Assembly (NCBI GenBank): GCA_027563935.2
Contig: CM050447.1
Span: 13,050,501 to 13,114,500 of the forward strand
Length of the DNA: 64,000 bases
Direction: 5' to 3'
From: Costus lasius
Lineage: Eukaryota > Streptophyta > Magnoliopsida > Zingiberales > Costaceae
Shown here: positions 61,501-64,000 of the stretch, one piece after another
How the letters are laid out: each line of letters starts with the position of its first letter
Numbering within the stretch: position 1 is the stretch's first letter
Made by a program: the position numbers and the translations under genes
The notes under the pieces: generated by a model
What the model saw: only the letters and a program-made list of their open reading frames with translations
The model's database searches: none
Told to the model about the DNA's origin: nothing

Positions 61501-62634
61501 ACGACAATATAAAAAACACAAAATCAATTGTTGCTAAACTTTAATTATAGACTTTGCGCTTCATCAAGGCAACTGAAGAAAAATTGTATGCTGTGTTATA
61601 GCAAAAGTGAAAAATCAGTCGAGTGATAGAAACTGAACAAAATGTATATTGGCCCATGTAGGAACTGAATAAAGTTTTGAATTTGTGAAAATGAGGAGTA
61701 AATAAAGTGGAAACTTACATGATTTATGGTCTACTGAGCTTAGCAAGTCGTGAAGTGAGTTATAAGCAACATTCTGCAGGATGACATCAATTAGCTCCCT
61801 ATTTGAGGGATCTCAATGAAGTTATATTTTGTACAACCCAATACATCATGTCGCAATAATAGAAGCGCAGGTGGAAGGAAGCACATGCAAGACTGGATTA
61901 AGAAATATTCATCCAATGAATATCTATAAATCCACAAAAAAATTGATAAACGTCATAGAAGTACCATTGTACATATGAGCATTGCATTCTGTAAAGCTGA
62001 AATAAACAGTATTACTACCCATGCACTTTACAAATCTAATAAGTTATCAGATATCAGTTTTCCTTGTATAGCATGGTCAGACTGCCATCAGTCGCATAAT
62101 AGCTTTGATCAGACTGACAAAAACAAATTGTTCTCGGAAAATCAAATTAAATTATATGTTTTCGTAATATCTGTTCCAGCAGTAGACAAGGCATCATGGC
62201 CCCTCTTTTCTCAAGATTATTCAAATTGTGCATGATATTTAACAATCTTCAAGACAAAACTTCTATTGATCATCTAACTCATTAACTGAGCACAAAATCG
62301 GTTTGGTAAACAATGGGATCACAGACAGTTTTTAGTGCATAACCCATAACCTTCATCTGTTTTTCAAGACGGAACAACTAATACAACTGATCGAGCAAGT
62401 TCAATCTTTTACATACAAATTTGATGCATGTGAAAAAACTCTTTTATAACAATCTCTCAAGAAAAAACAGACATCCACGAATAATATGTAGGAATAAGAA
62501 AGGTTTTTTTTTGCCACGCAAGTCACCTGACCAAGAGATAGGAAGCTGCGGCTGTACAGGTTATATGTAATCCTTCCAAACTTGAGAAGATGTGAGAATT
62601 CATGGCCCAAAGGTTCACTTGGAACAAAGGTTAC
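58510..62634 (-). CDS. Apyrase 6-like GDA1/CD39 nucleoside phosphatase, 3' part
   Basis: The last six exons are 62527-62634, 61719-61773, 60243-60431, 59409-59506, 58901-59097 and 58510-58780, coding 305 residues with consistent phases. Diagnostic phrases are FGRITYNLYSRSFL, YVDPCTPRGY, IGNFSECRLAALKLL, EEDLLRFCFSSAYIVALLHD and, near the end, DVPLDWALGAF. These match the C-terminal half of plant apyrase 6-like enzymes, which hydrolyse nucleoside tri- and diphosphates at membranes. A hydrophobic segment (PFSVLFILLISTAW) close to the C-terminus is a transmembrane helix, followed by YDLEKGRYI. The N-terminal half with the first apyrase motifs lies beyond the right edge of the window. Confidence 0.88.
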
Positions 62635-64000
62635 CTGGAATTGGTTAACAAGGCATTACAAAATAGAAGGACACAAAAAATTACAAAAGTTGAAGAAGGT
62701 CAACATTGACTAAAGCACGATTTGTTTGGACTGATGCAATTTTGTTATCATGGATTAATGCAGTAAGAACTCCAGATATCCTTTCTCAAAGAATACTAAG
62801 CACTAAGTAGAAGAATTCAACTTAAAATTGGAGCAAATAGAGGTAAAAAAAAGGTCTGCACTAGCATAAAAGGACAAGTTTTTGTCCTCGTATTTATTTA
62901 GACTGTAGAAGAAATAAGCTGCTTTGTTATCAAGCTTGCAAAATCCGCTTATTAAACTACTTGTACCGTGAACGGATCCTCTAGATGGAGGGTCCCTGGC
63001 ACCTTGTACTTCTAGTTTTCTCTACACTCTAAAAAATAGCTTGACTCTGAACAATCAAACCAAATAATCTCCTCCGAGCTAGAACAAATAAAGTTGAGTT
63101 TTTCTATACGTAGTTCTAGTTTAAGATAGTCCCGTCACTGGGGGGATTCATGGTGTATGCTGCTGTTGTTCAATATGCTGCTTGTAGATGATTAAGCAGC
63201 GGATGCGGGTGAAGCAATTCCTAATCTTATAGGCTAGTATAAGGGTCTATCATCTGCTCTCTTTTATGGCAATCTTGTGGAACAGCCATGTGAGCCGACA
63301 GTCACTAGAACAAACCAGAAGTTTAAAATTTTGAGGTTGGTTTGGACAAATAATAGCAGATTTCAGATTGCTGATTAAACACCATCATGTCTTTCTAGTT
63401 AATGCCTTTACTTTAGTTGCCCACGTGCCTTCTCTTTCCTCACTTCCTCAGAACATGGCAACAGAATGTTAACCTAACGGAGAAATTATCATTCATTAGC
63501 TTAAACCATGACTTGATGTCTCCATTTCTTTACAGTTTTGACCGAGAACCGCTAATTAAAGTTGACTTCCCTAATATTTTCATTTGAAATCATACTAATA
63601 GTCAGTTAAAATTTACAAAAAACATGATTAGACATATAATAATGCCAACTAGGTAGTTCATATGAAAAATTACCATTCTCATTTCTTTATCTGAAAATAT
63701 GAGAATTTTATGAAATCCACAAACCAAAAAAGAACATTGTTGTATATTACCTTCAGCAGCATTGCTATAAATTGGTTACCACTTGCCCCAAAAGCTTAAG
63801 TTGTTAGGAAAGGGAACAATTATGTTTTTGTAACTTAATAAGTGAAATCTCATGAAATATCTCAAGAAAATAACAAAAGTAACATAAATTTGTATATAAG
63901 TTATTTCCTATTCTCAAAGACAGCACACAACAAAAATCAGGTAAAATCTCTCAAAAGGAAGATTCGCCCACACATAACTCATCTCGTTAATTAGTTTTTT
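62635..64000. other. Large intron of the apyrase gene (partial)
   Basis: No exon was found upstream of the exon starting at 62634, whose 5' side has a clean acceptor (TTCCAG). The preceding exon must therefore lie beyond the window, making this intron longer than 1.36 kb. No other feature was seen. Confidence 0.5.

Overview
This is nuclear DNA from a flowering plant, probably a monocot. Genes are split by GT-AG introns in AT-rich DNA, some first exons are very GC-rich (RLPH2 exon 1), and most of the rest is layered LTR retrotransposons, solo LTRs and MITEs. There are no bacterial-type operons. All six recognisable host genes lie on the minus strand.

Layout. 1-12,455 is a retroelement graveyard. 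It holds a decayed Athila-like ORF1 cut by a ~3 kb solo LTR, a hairpin-repeat tract, Ty3/gypsy pol relics with nested Athila-type gag and Ty1/copia integrase scraps, a gypsy leader carrying a regular hairpin array, its 5' LTR, and a second solo LTR. 12,870-28,471 is a partial tandem duplication. RLPH2 (PPP-family tyrosine phosphatase) copy 1 is followed by a broken piece of an MFS transporter gene. Then come RLPH2 copy 2, with a much larger intron 3, and the intact 14-exon MFS (HIAT1-like) gene. 28,800-33,100 is intergenic DNA with MITEs and a hAT-type element that holds a nested solo LTR. 33,738-33,962 is a LITTLE ZIPPER (ZPR3-type) gene.

35,187-41,911 carries three hAT-type MITEs, an LTR-like block, a copia RT relic and a minisatellite. 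44,705-52,648 is a Tekay/Del-type chromovirus with a truncated 5' LTR, a complete 3' LTR and a foreign central insert that looks like an endogenous pararetrovirus relic. It ends about 200 bp from the stop codon of a complete 16-exon PARP3 gene (52,852-56,517). 58,510-62,634 holds the last six exons of an apyrase 6-like gene whose 5' part lies beyond the right edge.

The host genes are functionally unrelated: a signalling phosphatase pair, a membrane transporter, a microprotein inhibitor of HD-ZIP III factors, a plant PARP with a degenerate catalytic triad, and a membrane nucleoside phosphatase. Exon models were built by hand from splice consensus, reading phase and remembered family sequence features. 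Phase closes exactly in every complete gene. No database search was possible.
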